Assembly (NCBI GenBank): GCA_002104895.1
Contig: MCFG01000039.1
Location: forward strand, 1-25,000
DNA length: 25,000 bases
From: Anaeromyces robustus
Taxonomy: Eukaryota; Neocallimastigomycota; Neocallimastigomycetes; Neocallimastigales; Neocallimastigaceae
Reading direction: 5' to 3'
The notes under the pieces are model-generated. The model searched no databases and was not told the DNA's origin. It saw nothing but the letters and a program-made list of their open reading frames with translations. A program made the position numbers and the translations under genes. This document shows, piece after piece, positions 1 to 8,405 of the stretch (its first letter is position 1; the number at the start of each line of letters is the position of its first letter).

Positions 1-240
1 TCTTTAAAAGCAGTATGACATATATTATGAGTTATAATTATTACAGAGGAATATAAACTCATAAAATCTAACATTGTTCAGTAAATTATATAATCATTTG
101 AATTTAAAAGGTTAGAACAGAAATCTTAATAAATTTTATAATAAGCCATTAATATTTTATAAAAAAATTATTTAATCCTTTTATATATATTAATATATAT
201 TTATTTAATATTAATAAAAGGAAAAATAAGAAATAAAAAC

Positions 241-246
241 AAAAAA
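241..246 (-). terminator. Pol III T6 terminator of tRNA copy 1
   Basis: On the minus strand this is a run of six T beginning 2 nt past the tRNA discriminator base, followed by further T-runs. This is the usual Pol III stop. Confidence 0.8.
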
Positions 247-248
247 TT

Positions 249-330
249 CGTCACCTGCAGGACTCGAACCTGCGCTCCCAAAGGGAAATGGCTTAGCAGG
301 CCACCGCGTTAACCACTCCGCCAAAGTGAC
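249..330 (-). tRNA. tRNA-Ser(GCT), copy 1
   Basis: Read on the minus strand, this 82-nt stretch folds as a class II tRNA. The 7-bp acceptor stem pairs GTCACTT with AGGTGAC, and the discriminator base is G. The D-arm is GCG/CGC, and the anticodon stem GTGGC/GCCAT encloses loop CTGCTAA, giving anticodon GCT, which reads AGC/AGT serine codons. The long variable arm is TCCC-TTT-GGGA and the T-arm is GCAGG-TTCGAGT-CCTGC. The internal Pol III A box (TGGCGGAGTGG) and B box (GGTTCGAGTCC) are intact. There is no intron. An A-run at 241-246 reads as T6 on the transcribed strand and serves as the Pol III terminator. The gene is identical to the copies at 3103 and 5932. Confidence 0.98.
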
Positions 331-392
331 TATCGTTGTCCTTTCTGACAAATAATGAAATTTTTATAGTACTTTTAATTATAATATTAACT

Positions 393-397
393 TTTAA
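393..397. repeat. Target-site duplication TTTAA (left, LTR L1)
   Basis: TTTAA lies directly before the TG of the element at 398. It is repeated at 959-963 (after L1, before L2) and at 1438-1442 (after L2). Three copies bracket two elements, as expected if both integrated at the same 5-bp target. It lies 62-66 bp upstream of the tRNA copy 1 5' end. Confidence 0.85.
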
Positions 398-958
398 TGT
401 AAAGATTTGGAGTGACCACTAGGTTATTGTAGGAAATTAATAATAAATAATAATATAATATATTAAATTATTTATAACACTATTGATTATTCACTTAATT
501 AATTAGTAGATTCATTTATATAATATATATTTGTTCATTTATTTATGGTTGATATTTATATTTTATTTATTATTAATTGATTGTTAATATCGACTCAAAG
601 AGTCAAATAAAATAAAATACATGAATTTATATATTCAAAAATCTATTCTAAATTATTACATGATTGGGCAAATTATTTAAAATAAGAATTATATAATTAT
701 TTAATTATTATTTTAATTAAATAAATATAATATTAAGAACTAGATAAATTATTATATTAATTAAGTGAATAATAAATTAATATTTAAATAAATTTATTTC
801 AATGAATACATATTATTAATTTAAGTAAATTATTATCTAATAATTGAGTGAATATATTTATTATTAATTAAATAAATAATATTATTCCGACCAACATAAT
901 AATAGAAGCAGGTAGAACTGAGCCTAATTAGTAGCCATAATGGATCCATATCATTACA
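398..958 (+). mobile_element. Solo LTR L1 (561 bp), tRNA-proximal
   Basis: The element starts TGTAA and ends TTACA, a 5-bp terminal inverted repeat with the TG...CA ends of a retrotransposon LTR, and is flanked by perfect TTTAA duplications. An inverted copy, nearly identical by eye, lies at 6080-6672; I saw one base difference (C in GTAGCCATAATGG against T) plus a 32-bp segment missing here. No coding capacity is present, so it is either a solo LTR left after LTR-LTR recombination or a very short non-autonomous LTR element. It contains a small palindrome (GACTC-AAA-GAGTC, about 591-603) and internal inverted repeats around 487-503 and 755-772. Transcription direction is undetermined, and the plus strand is assigned by convention. 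Plus-strand sequence from the tRNA 5' end to the LTR is 67 nt. Confidence 0.85.
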
Positions 959-963
959 TTTAA

Positions 964-1437
964 TGTTAAGGATTTGAATGGATTATAGATATAAGCCACA
1001 TTATATCTATTAAATATTTATTATTCAGCATGTTTATGCGCCCCAAATCCTTATACAATTTAATTATTATTAATTTTATTAATAATACAGTTGAATATAA
1101 ATCATACTTTTATTTTATTAACAAATTATATTCTTATCTTATATTATTTTAATATATATTACTATAATTAATATAAATATTAATTTACTTATATTATTGT
1201 ATTGTTCAATGAAATGTATAAAAGATTGATGAAATATGTATTCTTACATTCTTTGTAAGATTATTAACCTAATAATAATCTAATAAAATATAATTATAAA
1301 ATAATTAAACAAATTTAAATAAAGAAACTATATTTATAATAAAACTTATAATAAAATTAATATTAGTGAACACCCTACGTATTAGATTATTGAGCATTTC
1401 GACCAAGTTAAACTTTAAACCAAACTAAAACTTTACA
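964..1437 (+). mobile_element. Solo LTR L2 (474 bp)
   Basis: The element starts TGTTAAGG and ends CTTTACA, with perfect TTTAA duplications at 959-963 and 1438-1442. The first of these is shared with LTR L1. A TATA-like TATAAAAG lies at 1217-1224, followed by a small hairpin CTTACA...TGTAAG (1243-1259). This resembles an LTR promoter and the start of the R region, and gives a plus orientation. The same landmarks (TATA-like box, CTTTGTAAGATT, AACACCCT, ACTTTAAACCAA) recur in the degenerate remnant at 3681-3978, and partly in 8041-9373, defining a family distinct from L1. A hairpin of TTAAGGATTTG with CAAATCCTTA spans about 966-1054. Confidence 0.8.
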
Positions 1438-1442
1438 TTTAA

Positions 1443-2382
1443 AAATTCTAATTAGTTTTATTTATTATTATTCTCTATAATTTATTATTAATTTACTTTA
1501 ATTATAATTATTTTCTAAACTTCAAATAATTAATAAATTTTAATATTATATTGAATTATCATTTAAAATAATTAATAACATTAATAAAAAAATAATAAGA
1601 TTATTAAATTATATTTTAAAACAATATCTTTATCATTATTATCTTAAACTAAATCAATTCTTAAAAATATTATTGAATATTAAATTTATATAAATTATAA
1701 ACAATTTATAATTAATATTATAAAAATAATAAAAGATTCTAAAATATTTTAATTAAATAATATGACTCGAAAATAGTTTCTAAAAACACTTTTAAAATAC
1801 CTTCTAAATACTTTTTAAATATTCTTTACACTTAAACATTTCTAAATTAGAAATAACAACTAATTTTATTTACTTTATAAATAAATAAACAGTTTATCTT
1901 TATAATTTTATTAATAATATTATTTATTTTTATTATTTATTTTATTATTATTTTTATACATTTTTACTTATTTTATTCAATAATTTTTAATTATTTTATT
2001 TATATTTTTATAAATACTTGTATTATTTTATTTATTATTGTAAATAGTTTAATTTTAAAGAAAAATATAAATACATGTAAATATTTTTATGTAAATTAAT
2101 TCTTTACTACTATTTTTATAATAGCTTAGTCATAAATATAATGAATTAATAATTATTAGAATAAATTACTAAATTAAAATATATAATCAACATAAAATAG
2201 TTTAGTTAAGAATAAAACTACTATTTAATAAATAATAATAAATTTAATAAAATTTTAATAAATAAATTTTATATTTTAAACTTAATAATAAAACTGTGTT
2301 TTTATAAAACAAATTTTAGTGTTTAAATTTATAATCTACTAGGAAAATAACTTAGACAGTTATTCTGAAAATACATAGGTAA
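1443..2382. other. A/T-rich gap, possible old retroelement debris
   Basis: No open frame of useful length and no recognisable protein fragment. A TATA-like segment (AAAAATATAAATACATGTAA, about 2062) resembles one near 7765. Parts of 2270-2380 resemble 9780-9850, suggesting degenerate copies of the same interspersed sequence. Confidence 0.4.
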
Positions 2383-2515
2383 TATCACTTTCTTCCCTAT
2401 AAAGAATTAAGATATTACCATTTTGTATTATTTCATGGGTTAGATCATAATTATAAAATTATTTGCTTGTGGCGCATATTTTTTAAAAAAATCACTTAAC
2501 CACCATTATTTCACA
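2383..2515. repeat. Dispersed repeat resembling a tRNA upstream flank (copy a)
   Basis: This shares a string of landmarks with 9852-9985: ATCACTTTCT, AAGAATTAAGATA, TTTCATGGGTTAGA, TTTGCTTGTGGCGCAT, and CACTTA(A/G)CCACCA. The middle part (TTTCATGGGTTAGA to GTGGCGCAT) also occurs at 3196-3242, directly upstream of tRNA copy 2. Here there is no tRNA next to it. I read it as an orphaned tRNA-flank copy. Confidence 0.6.
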
Positions 2516-3102
2516 GGAAAGCTTAATACATTTCATAGTAAGTCATAATTACAATTTATTTTAATTTATAATATTTTATTATATTTAATTTAATTTTTTA
2601 ATTTTTATTTTTAATTTATTTTGATTTATTTTTGATTTATTTTGAAATAATTATTGATTTATAATTTATAATCCATCTTTTCAAATAATATTTTTTTCAA
2701 ATAATATTTAAATATAAAATGAAAAAAAAAAACAAAAAAATAGTCAGGTTTATTTTTATTATTATGAATAAAAAATATTTCAAAAATACTCAATAAAAGA
2801 TTTTTTACTATTTGTATTTATATTATTTTTATTTAGTCTCATATATTTTTTAATCATTCTAATTTTAGCATTTTATTTAATATTTTTAATGAGTTTTATT
2901 TCATTATAATATTAAATAATTGACGAGATTTTCCATTTTTAAACTTTTATATTGTTCATCTTCAATATAGATCAATCTTCCCTAAATTTTTATAATAAAT
3001 CATTATTAGATATTCTATTAAAAAATTATTTAAATCCTTTTATATATATTAATATATATTTTATTTAATAATATAATAAAAAATTAATAAAAACAAAAAA
3101 TC
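2516..3102. repeat. Downstream flank of tRNA copy 2, duplicated at copy 3
   Basis: Roughly 2810-3102 matches the sequence downstream of tRNA copy 3 (about 5600-5931). Shared strings include CATCTTCAATATAGAT, CTAAATTTTTATAATAAA, AGATATTCTATTAAAAA and AATCCTTTTATATATATTAA. The tRNA gene was therefore duplicated together with about 250-300 bp of downstream DNA. Copy 1 shares only the last stretch. No gene is seen in 2516-2810. Confidence 0.65.
3095..3100 (-). terminator. Pol III T6 terminator of tRNA copy 2
   Basis: Run of six A on the plus strand, T6 in the tRNA transcript sense, 2 nt past the tRNA 3' end. Confidence 0.8.
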
Positions 3103-3184
3103 CGTCACCTGCAGGACTCGAACCTGCGCTCCCAAAGGGAAATGGCTTAGCAGGCCACCGCGTTAACCACTCCGCCAAAGTGAC
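3103..3184 (-). tRNA. tRNA-Ser(GCT), copy 2
   Basis: Same 82-nt class II serine tRNA as copy 1, identical base for base, with anticodon GCT, long variable arm, and intact A and B boxes. The discriminator G is encoded by C at 3103. The minus-strand T6 terminator is the A-run at 3095-3100. The 5' flank (3185-3251) differs from copies 1 and 3 and carries the TTTCATGGGTTAGAA...GTGGCGCAT repeat. Confidence 0.98.
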
Positions 3185-3195
3185 TACTGTTATCG

Positions 3196-3244
3196 TTTCA
3201 TGGGTTAGAACATAATAATAAAAAATTTGTGTGTGGCGCATATT
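3196..3244. repeat. Upstream flank repeat of tRNA copy 2 (copy b)
   Basis: TTTCATGGGTTAGAACATAA...GTGTGTGGCGCATAT lies 12-60 bp upstream of tRNA copy 2. Related copies without a tRNA are at 2431-2477 and 9898-9944, and a loose relative (TTTTGCAATGAGGCGCATAAT) is near 4647-4668. Confidence 0.65.
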
Positions 3245-3251
3245 TCAAAAT

Positions 3252-3676
3252 TGTTAAGTTTCCAACTGGATTATTTTCTAATTTAAATAAGTCTACTAGG
3301 TCGAATGACTAATTATATAGTTTTTATAATTAAATAGTTTTTATAATTAAATAATATTTAAAGTGATACGTTAACGTATAATATAATTAATAATTTGTAA
3401 TATAATAAGTTATTAATATCGATATTAAATAGTAATAAAATTAATATATTATTCAATATAATTGAATATATATAAATAATATATATATTAAAATATATTA
3501 TTAGATTATTTAAATAATCTTATATTATAATATTTAAAATAAAATATTATAATAATAATTATTATATATAATTATTATAAAAAATTATTAATAATTATTA
3601 TAATAAATAATAATATTATATATCAAAATAATTGAAATTATAAATTCTAATTTCAATTGCACTTGATGTCTTGACA
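3252..3676. mobile_element. Solo LTR-like element L3 (425 bp)
   Basis: The element starts TGTTAAG and ends CTTGACA, so the ends are imperfect inverted repeats (TGTTAAG against TGTCAAG). It is flanked by AAAAT at 3247-3251 and AAAAT at 3677-3681. It begins 67 nt past the 5' end of tRNA copy 2, the same offset as L1 at tRNA copy 1. The inside is nearly pure A/T with no coding frame. The right-hand duplication shares its final T with the first base of the older remnant L4. Confidence 0.7.
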
Positions 3677-3680
3677 AAAA

Positions 3681-3978
3681 TGTCAGGTACTTAAATGAAT
3701 TGTAAATATAAGTCATATTAAATCTACTACTTATTAATTGAACTGAAAGGGATAAAAGATTTATTTATGAGTTATGTATTCTTAATATTCTTTGTGTAAG
3801 ATTGTTAAATTATTAATAAACTAATATTTTATAATAATTAATAATTAAAAATAAATAAATAATAAATAAATAAATAAAATTTTATATTAAAAGTAATTAT
3901 ATTAGAACACCCTCCATACTATTAGATTATTGTACATTCTGACCATATTATACTTTAAACCAAGTTTAAACTTATACA
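3681..3978 (+). mobile_element. Degenerate LTR remnant L4, L2 family
   Basis: This aligns along its length with L2: TGTCAGGTACTTAAATGAATTG and ATATAAGTCATATTAAATCT against the L2 start, GATAAAAG at 3751, TTCTTTGTGTAAGATTGTTAAA, AGAACACCCTCC, ACTTTAAACCAAG, and an end near CTTATACA. No clean target duplication remains; the right flank is now TCTAA followed by a poly-A run (3982-4007). It is shorter and more diverged than L2, hence older. Confidence 0.6.
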
Positions 3979-4055
3979 TCTAAAAAAAAAAAAAAAAAAA
4001 AAAAAAACTTAGCTACCATTAGATATAATTTTTTTACAAGAAAAAAATTTTAATA

Positions 4056-4229
4056 AATTTTATAATAATAATAATAATAATAATCCATCATTAGATATTC
4101 TATTAAAAAATGATTAATTTTATAATAATAATAATAATAATCCATCATTAGATATTCTATTAAAAAATGATTAATTTTATAATAATAATAATAATAATCC
4201 ATCATTAGATATTCTATTAAAAAATTATT
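4056..4229. repeat. Three tandem units of a tRNA-flank sequence
   Basis: A unit of 57-60 bp is repeated three times, starting near 4056, 4116 and 4173. Each unit is AATTTTAT, a (TAA)n tract of varying length, then CCATCATTAGATATTCTATT and AAAAAATGA. The same sequence occurs once upstream in coordinates of tRNA copy 3 (about 5820-5852) and, altered, before copies 1 and 2, so this is an amplified piece of tRNA downstream flank without a tRNA. Confidence 0.85.
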
Positions 4230-4308
4230 AATCTTTTTATATATTAATATTAATAGTCATTTAATTTAGTTTTAATAATTATATAATTATATCAACTTTA
4301 TATTGAAT

Positions 4309-5551
4309 GTGTTGCATTTTCGCAATGGCAAATGCCGATCCTATTTCCGACCCAAGTGGAATAGGATAGATCAATTTTACTTTAATTCTATATAATTAAA
4401 GTAAAATTGATCTATCCTATGGATTTATTGTTTTTACATATTATTATACTACTTTTTTCATTCCAGTATTATTCATTATTATCTATAATATTTAACTGGT
4501 TTTTTATTTTTTTTTAATTATGTGTTTTTTTTATGATTCATGCATTTTAATATTTAAATTCAATAATGATGAAGTACGAATTGTGTACTATAAAAAAAAA
4601 AAAAAAAAAAAAAGCATTTTGCAATATGATACGGTGCGCATAGTAAATTTTTTGCAATGAGGCGCATAATAAATAAATTAAAGAATGAAATTTTTTTTTT
4701 AACACAAATTATGAAAGCCACGTTATAAAATAAAAAAATAATATATAATTCAAAAAAATAAAAAATATAAATAAAATAAAAGAATAGAATAGTAAAGAAA
4801 AGAAAAGAAAAAAACAAATAAATATTTCTTTTTTATTAATTACCTAATTACTAAAAAAAAACTAAAAAAAAATAAAAATTCATTATGAAATTAAATATAT
4901 TTATTTTATTTTTTTGATAAATGAGTAATAATAAATAAAATAATAATTAATAAATAATATAACAATATTATATATCTATATATTTTATTAAAAAAAAAAA
5001 TGATAATAAATAATAAATAAAAAAAAACAATAATATTTATAAAATTAAATATAATTATATGAAAAATTTTTAATATAAGATAGAAAAAATTTTTAAAAAC
5101 TGGAATTCGAGCCTTATTAAAAGTGGTTATTAATAAAAATGATATTGTTGAATTATGGTTGAATTGTTTATTTGGTTTAAATAAATATAAATTATAACGA
5201 ATGAAGATGATCACTAAAATTATAAAATATAATTAATAATTGATTATCAAAATTATTCTAAAAAATATAAATCTAATTCAATAATGATAATTAAAGAATT
5301 TTAATTCTCATTGAATTGTGTTAGTTTGAAAAATATCAGTATTTTTATTAATAAATAATAATATTATTATTTTTAATAAAAAAAAGAATATTAAATAAAA
5401 TTAAATAAAAAATTAAATAAAAAAAATATTCAAAAAATATTCATAATTATTAAAATATTAAAAAAAAAGAATATTAAATATTATTTAAAAAAAGAATAAA
5501 TATTATTTTATTTATTTATATAATTATGAGTTCCATTGCGAAATGCAACAC
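4309..5551. mobile_element. Candidate non-autonomous terminal-inverted-repeat element
   Basis: GTGTTGCATTTTCGCAATGG at 4309-4328 is matched in inverse orientation by CCATTGCGAAATGCAACAC at 5533-5551, differing by one T. That gives a 1.24-kb unit with 19-20 bp terminal inverted repeats and no transposase frame, as in a MITE-like element. A clean target duplication is not seen. CTTTATATTGAAT (4296-4308) and CTTTATATTAAT (5556-5567) flank the ends, but the second is offset by 4 bp. The interior is A/T-rich apart from a hairpin near the left end. Confidence 0.45.
4361..4420. repeat. Perfect 27-bp hairpin with 6-nt loop
   Basis: The arm at 4361-4387 (begins ATAGGATAGATCAATTTTAC) is exactly complementary to 4394-4420, with loop CTATAT. 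Just to the left, CCTATTTCC...GGAATAGG forms a second, weaker stem. It lies inside the left end of the candidate inverted-repeat element. Confidence 0.9.
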
Positions 5552-5931
5552 TCTCCTTTATATTAATATATATATTTAATTCTCTATCAAGGAATTTCAG
5601 GTTTATTTATTTACACAATGTTATATATGTATCTTTCAAACTTTTTAGGGGTAATTTAAATTTCATATTTTTTAATTGTTTTATTTTTAATATTTTACCT
5701 TTTTATTTAGTTTCTTTAATTAGATTAATTTCATAATAATATTAAATCTATGACGGAATTTACAATTTTTAAAATTTTTAGGTTATACATCTTCAATATA
5801 GATTAATTTTCTCTAAATTTTTATAATAAAGCCATCATTAGATATTCTATTAAAAAAAATATTTTAAATCCTTTTATATATATTAATATATTTTTTATCT
5901 AATAAAATTAAAAAATAATTAAAAAAAACAC
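5552..5931. repeat. Downstream flank of tRNA copy 3
   Basis: Non-coding. It matches the flank of tRNA copy 2 (2810-3102) through shared strings such as ACATCTTCAATATAGATTAA and CATTAGATATTCTATTAAAA. It ends in the T8 terminator (A-run 5921-5928) of the tRNA. Confidence 0.6.
5921..5928 (-). terminator. Pol III T8 terminator of tRNA copy 3
   Basis: Eight A on the plus strand, T8 in the transcript sense, 3 nt past the tRNA 3' end. Confidence 0.8.
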
Positions 5932-6013
5932 CGTCACCTGCAGGACTCGAACCTGCGCTCCCAAAGGGAAATGGCTTAGCAGGCCACCGCGTTAACCACT
6001 CCGCCAAAGTGAC
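5932..6013 (-). tRNA. tRNA-Ser(GCT), copy 3
   Basis: Third identical 82-nt serine tRNA with anticodon GCT, class II variable arm, and intact A and B boxes. Its 5' flank (ATCCTTTCTGATAAAGAATGAA) resembles that of copy 1 (GTCCTTTCTGACAAATAATGAA), so copies 1 and 3 share an upstream flank that copy 2 does not. Confidence 0.98.
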
Positions 6014-6079
6014 TATTGCTATCCTTTCTGATAAAGAATGAACAATTAATCTTAATTTCATTAAGATTACTAAATTCTT

Positions 6080-6672
6080 TGTAATGATATGGATCCATTA
6101 TAGCTACTAATTAGGCTCAGTTCTACCTGCTTCTATTATTATGTTGGTTGTCTCTGGTTCGAACCTTACTCTTTACCTTTCGGAATAATATTATTTATTT
6201 AATTAATAATAAATATATTCACTCAATTATTAGATAATAATTTACTTAAATTAATAATATGTATTCATTGAAATAAATTTATTTAAATATTAATTTATTA
6301 TTCACTTAATTAATATAATAATTTATCTAGTTCTTAATATTATATTTATTTAATTAAAATAATAATTAAATAATTATATAATTCTTATTTTAAATAATTT
6401 GCCCAATCATGTAATAATTTAGAATAGATTTTTGAATATATAAATTCATGTATTTTATTTTATTTGACTCTTTGAGTCGATATTAACAATCAATTAATAA
6501 TAAATAAAATATAAATATCAACCATAAATAAATGAACAAATATATATTATATAAATGAATCTACTAATTAATTAAGTGAATAATCAATAGTGTTATAAAT
6601 AATTTAATATATTATATTATTATTTATTATTAATTTCCTACAATAACCTAGTGGTCACTCCAAATCTTTACA
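6080..6672 (-). mobile_element. Solo LTR L5 (593 bp), inverted copy of L1
   Basis: On the plus strand it begins TGTAATGATATGG and ends ATCTTTACA. It is flanked by perfect TTCTT duplications at 6075-6079 and 6673-6677. By eye it is the reverse complement of L1 apart from one base and a 32-bp segment (6148-6179) present only here, which exactly accounts for the length difference of 593 against 561. It starts 66 nt past the 5' end of tRNA copy 3. Opposite orientation at the same offset means the integration point, not the element's direction, is fixed. The extra segment contains the palindrome GGTTCGAACC at 6156-6165. Confidence 0.87.
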
Positions 6673-6677
6673 TTCTT

Positions 6678-7979
6678 TGTGGCTTGTAGAACTTTCCTAC
6701 ATTCTATATTAAATTGAAATTTCCAAAATATATTACAATATAAAATTTATTAATATTAAATTATATTATTAATATAAAAATTCAAAATATTATTACTAAA
6801 AATCAATATAAAAATTATTAATATCAATTAAATATATTATTATTAATACAAATATTTTATTATTAATATCAAAACAAAAATTATTAATATCAATAAATAA
6901 AAATTATAAAAATTATAAATTATTATTAATCAGCCACTTTTTATTAATATCACTTATAAAAATTATTAATATGAATTTTATTATCAATATCAAAATATAT
7001 TTATTAAAGTCAATTATAATAAATAATTAAATCAATTATATTATTATTAATCAATATATTATAAATATTAATTATAAAATAAAATAATTTTCATTCAATT
7101 CAATACTAAAAATTAGCCAAAAATTACTAATTACAATTACTTTTAAACATAACCAACTTCCTTGCCATACAATAATTAGTAATAGTCCCTACCAAATTAC
7201 ACCCCAAATTAACTAAAATTATGCACTAAAATATATTTTAATTACAATTATTTTATACTATATTATATTAATGAAAATTATTTTTAATTCAATTGATTAT
7301 AAAAATTTATATTAACAATATAAAACTACTTTTACAGAATTTTATTAATAATACTTAACTAAACCACCACAAAAAAATGTTATAAATTTTCAGTTACTTA
7401 TATTAATTTTATAATAATAATAAATAATAAATAATTAAATAATATATAATTATTATTTATAATAATAAAATAATAATTATATTAACAATTAAAATCAATT
7501 TAAAATAATTTCTTTTACAATTCTATTAGTAATAGTTTAGTAAATTTTCTGTTAAAATTCTAAAATATTCTCTTAAATATATTAATAATTATAATAATAA
7601 TAAATAGATAGTAATTAATTATTATATAATAAATATTTATAATAATTAACTAATAATTTTATTAACAATTTATATTCAAATTATTTTTGTTTTACTTAGT
7701 AATTATATTTTAAATTAGTTAGAAAATGTTAGATAGGCTTAACAAATTTTAACTTGTAAAAAAAATATAAATACGTGTAATTTTTAAAATAATTTTTGAA
7801 TTATGATCATTATCAATTAATCCTTAATCTTTTATTTTTTTATTGATCTTTAATAATTCTTAATATTAAAAACTTAATAAATAAAATAACTTTAAACTAA
7901 ATAAAAATTTTAATTAACAAATCTTGAAGTGTTTTTAAATATTTTGTTTGTTATAATCCATTTATTAATTTTATGAACC
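6678..7979. other. Non-coding gap with ATTAATATC-rich repeats
   Basis: Directly after the TTCTT duplication the sequence reads TGTGGCTTGTAG, possibly the start of another old LTR, but no matching end was found. From about 6770 to 7060 the motif ATTATTAATATCAA and close variants recur around seven times, a degenerate tandem array. A TATA-like stretch near 7765 resembles 2062. No open frame of note. Confidence 0.45.
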
Positions 7980-8040
7980 GTAACATTCCGATAAAGAATG
8001 AAATTTATAAAAATATAATTAATATTTGCTGAATTTCAAA
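7980..8040. repeat. Orphan tRNA upstream flank without a tRNA
   Basis: CATTCCGATAAAGAATGAAA resembles the flanks of tRNA copies 1 and 3 (CTTTCTGATAAAGAATGAAC). The distance from GATAAAG (or GACAAAT) to the next element's TG is 51 bp here (7990 to 8041), 50 bp at tRNA copy 3 and 51 bp at copy 1. The tRNA itself is missing to the left. Confidence 0.5.
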
Positions 8041-8179
8041 TGTCGCGAATATTAGTGGATTTAAAATTGAAATTCACTAATAGATCAATTACATTTAAAT
8101 TTCGTTATTGACTAAATCACTTAAAATTCGATTTTCAATAAAATAAACAAATATTAAAAAGTATTTAAATTGATATTGT

Positions 8180-8229
8180 AAAGGGTTTGGACAAATTAAA
8201 TAAATAATAATCAACTTAATTTAACCCTT
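8180..8229. repeat. Small dispersed repeat, copy 1
   Basis: AAAGGGTTTGGAC...TTAATTTAACCCTT (50 bp) has imperfect inverted ends. Its reverse complement recurs at 24673-24734. Confidence 0.6.
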
Positions 8230-8264
8230 AAGATATTAATAAAAATAATCAGAAGAAAATAACG

Positions 8265-8405
8265 ATAACTTGGCATATATTGAAGATTTCCTCCGCTTCG
8301 CTTTGATTTTATGCTCATTGGGAAGCTCTGCTCAAGAGCTACAACATATCTGAATTTCAGCCCATTTGGACCACTGGTTGGCGAGATATTGGACTTTAAA
8401 GGTTT
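8265..8405. other. G/C-richer island of unknown nature
   Basis: About 140 bp of clearly higher complexity inside element L6. The minus strand has a 66-codon frame (8211-8411) whose first 50 or so codons are free of low-complexity sequence. I do not recognise the peptide. The plus strand has a short hairpin, AGCTCT-GCTCA-AGAGCT. It may be a captured gene fragment, a small RNA gene, or a conserved part of the element. Confidence 0.35.

Noticed and set aside
4560-5214. Two minus-strand frames (85 and 102 codons) rich in Phe, Ile and Tyr
   Set aside because: They are translations of A/T-only tracts and lie inside the candidate inverted-repeat element. No domain or codon pattern supports coding.
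5864-6061. 65-codon minus-strand frame
   Set aside because: It runs through tRNA-Ser copy 3; the protein-like middle is the translated tRNA.
6678-7984. A further LTR starting TGTGGC after L5 and ending at TAACA before TTCCG
   Set aside because: The possible duplication (TTCTT against TTCCG) matches at only three of five bases, and there is no homologous copy to fix the ends.
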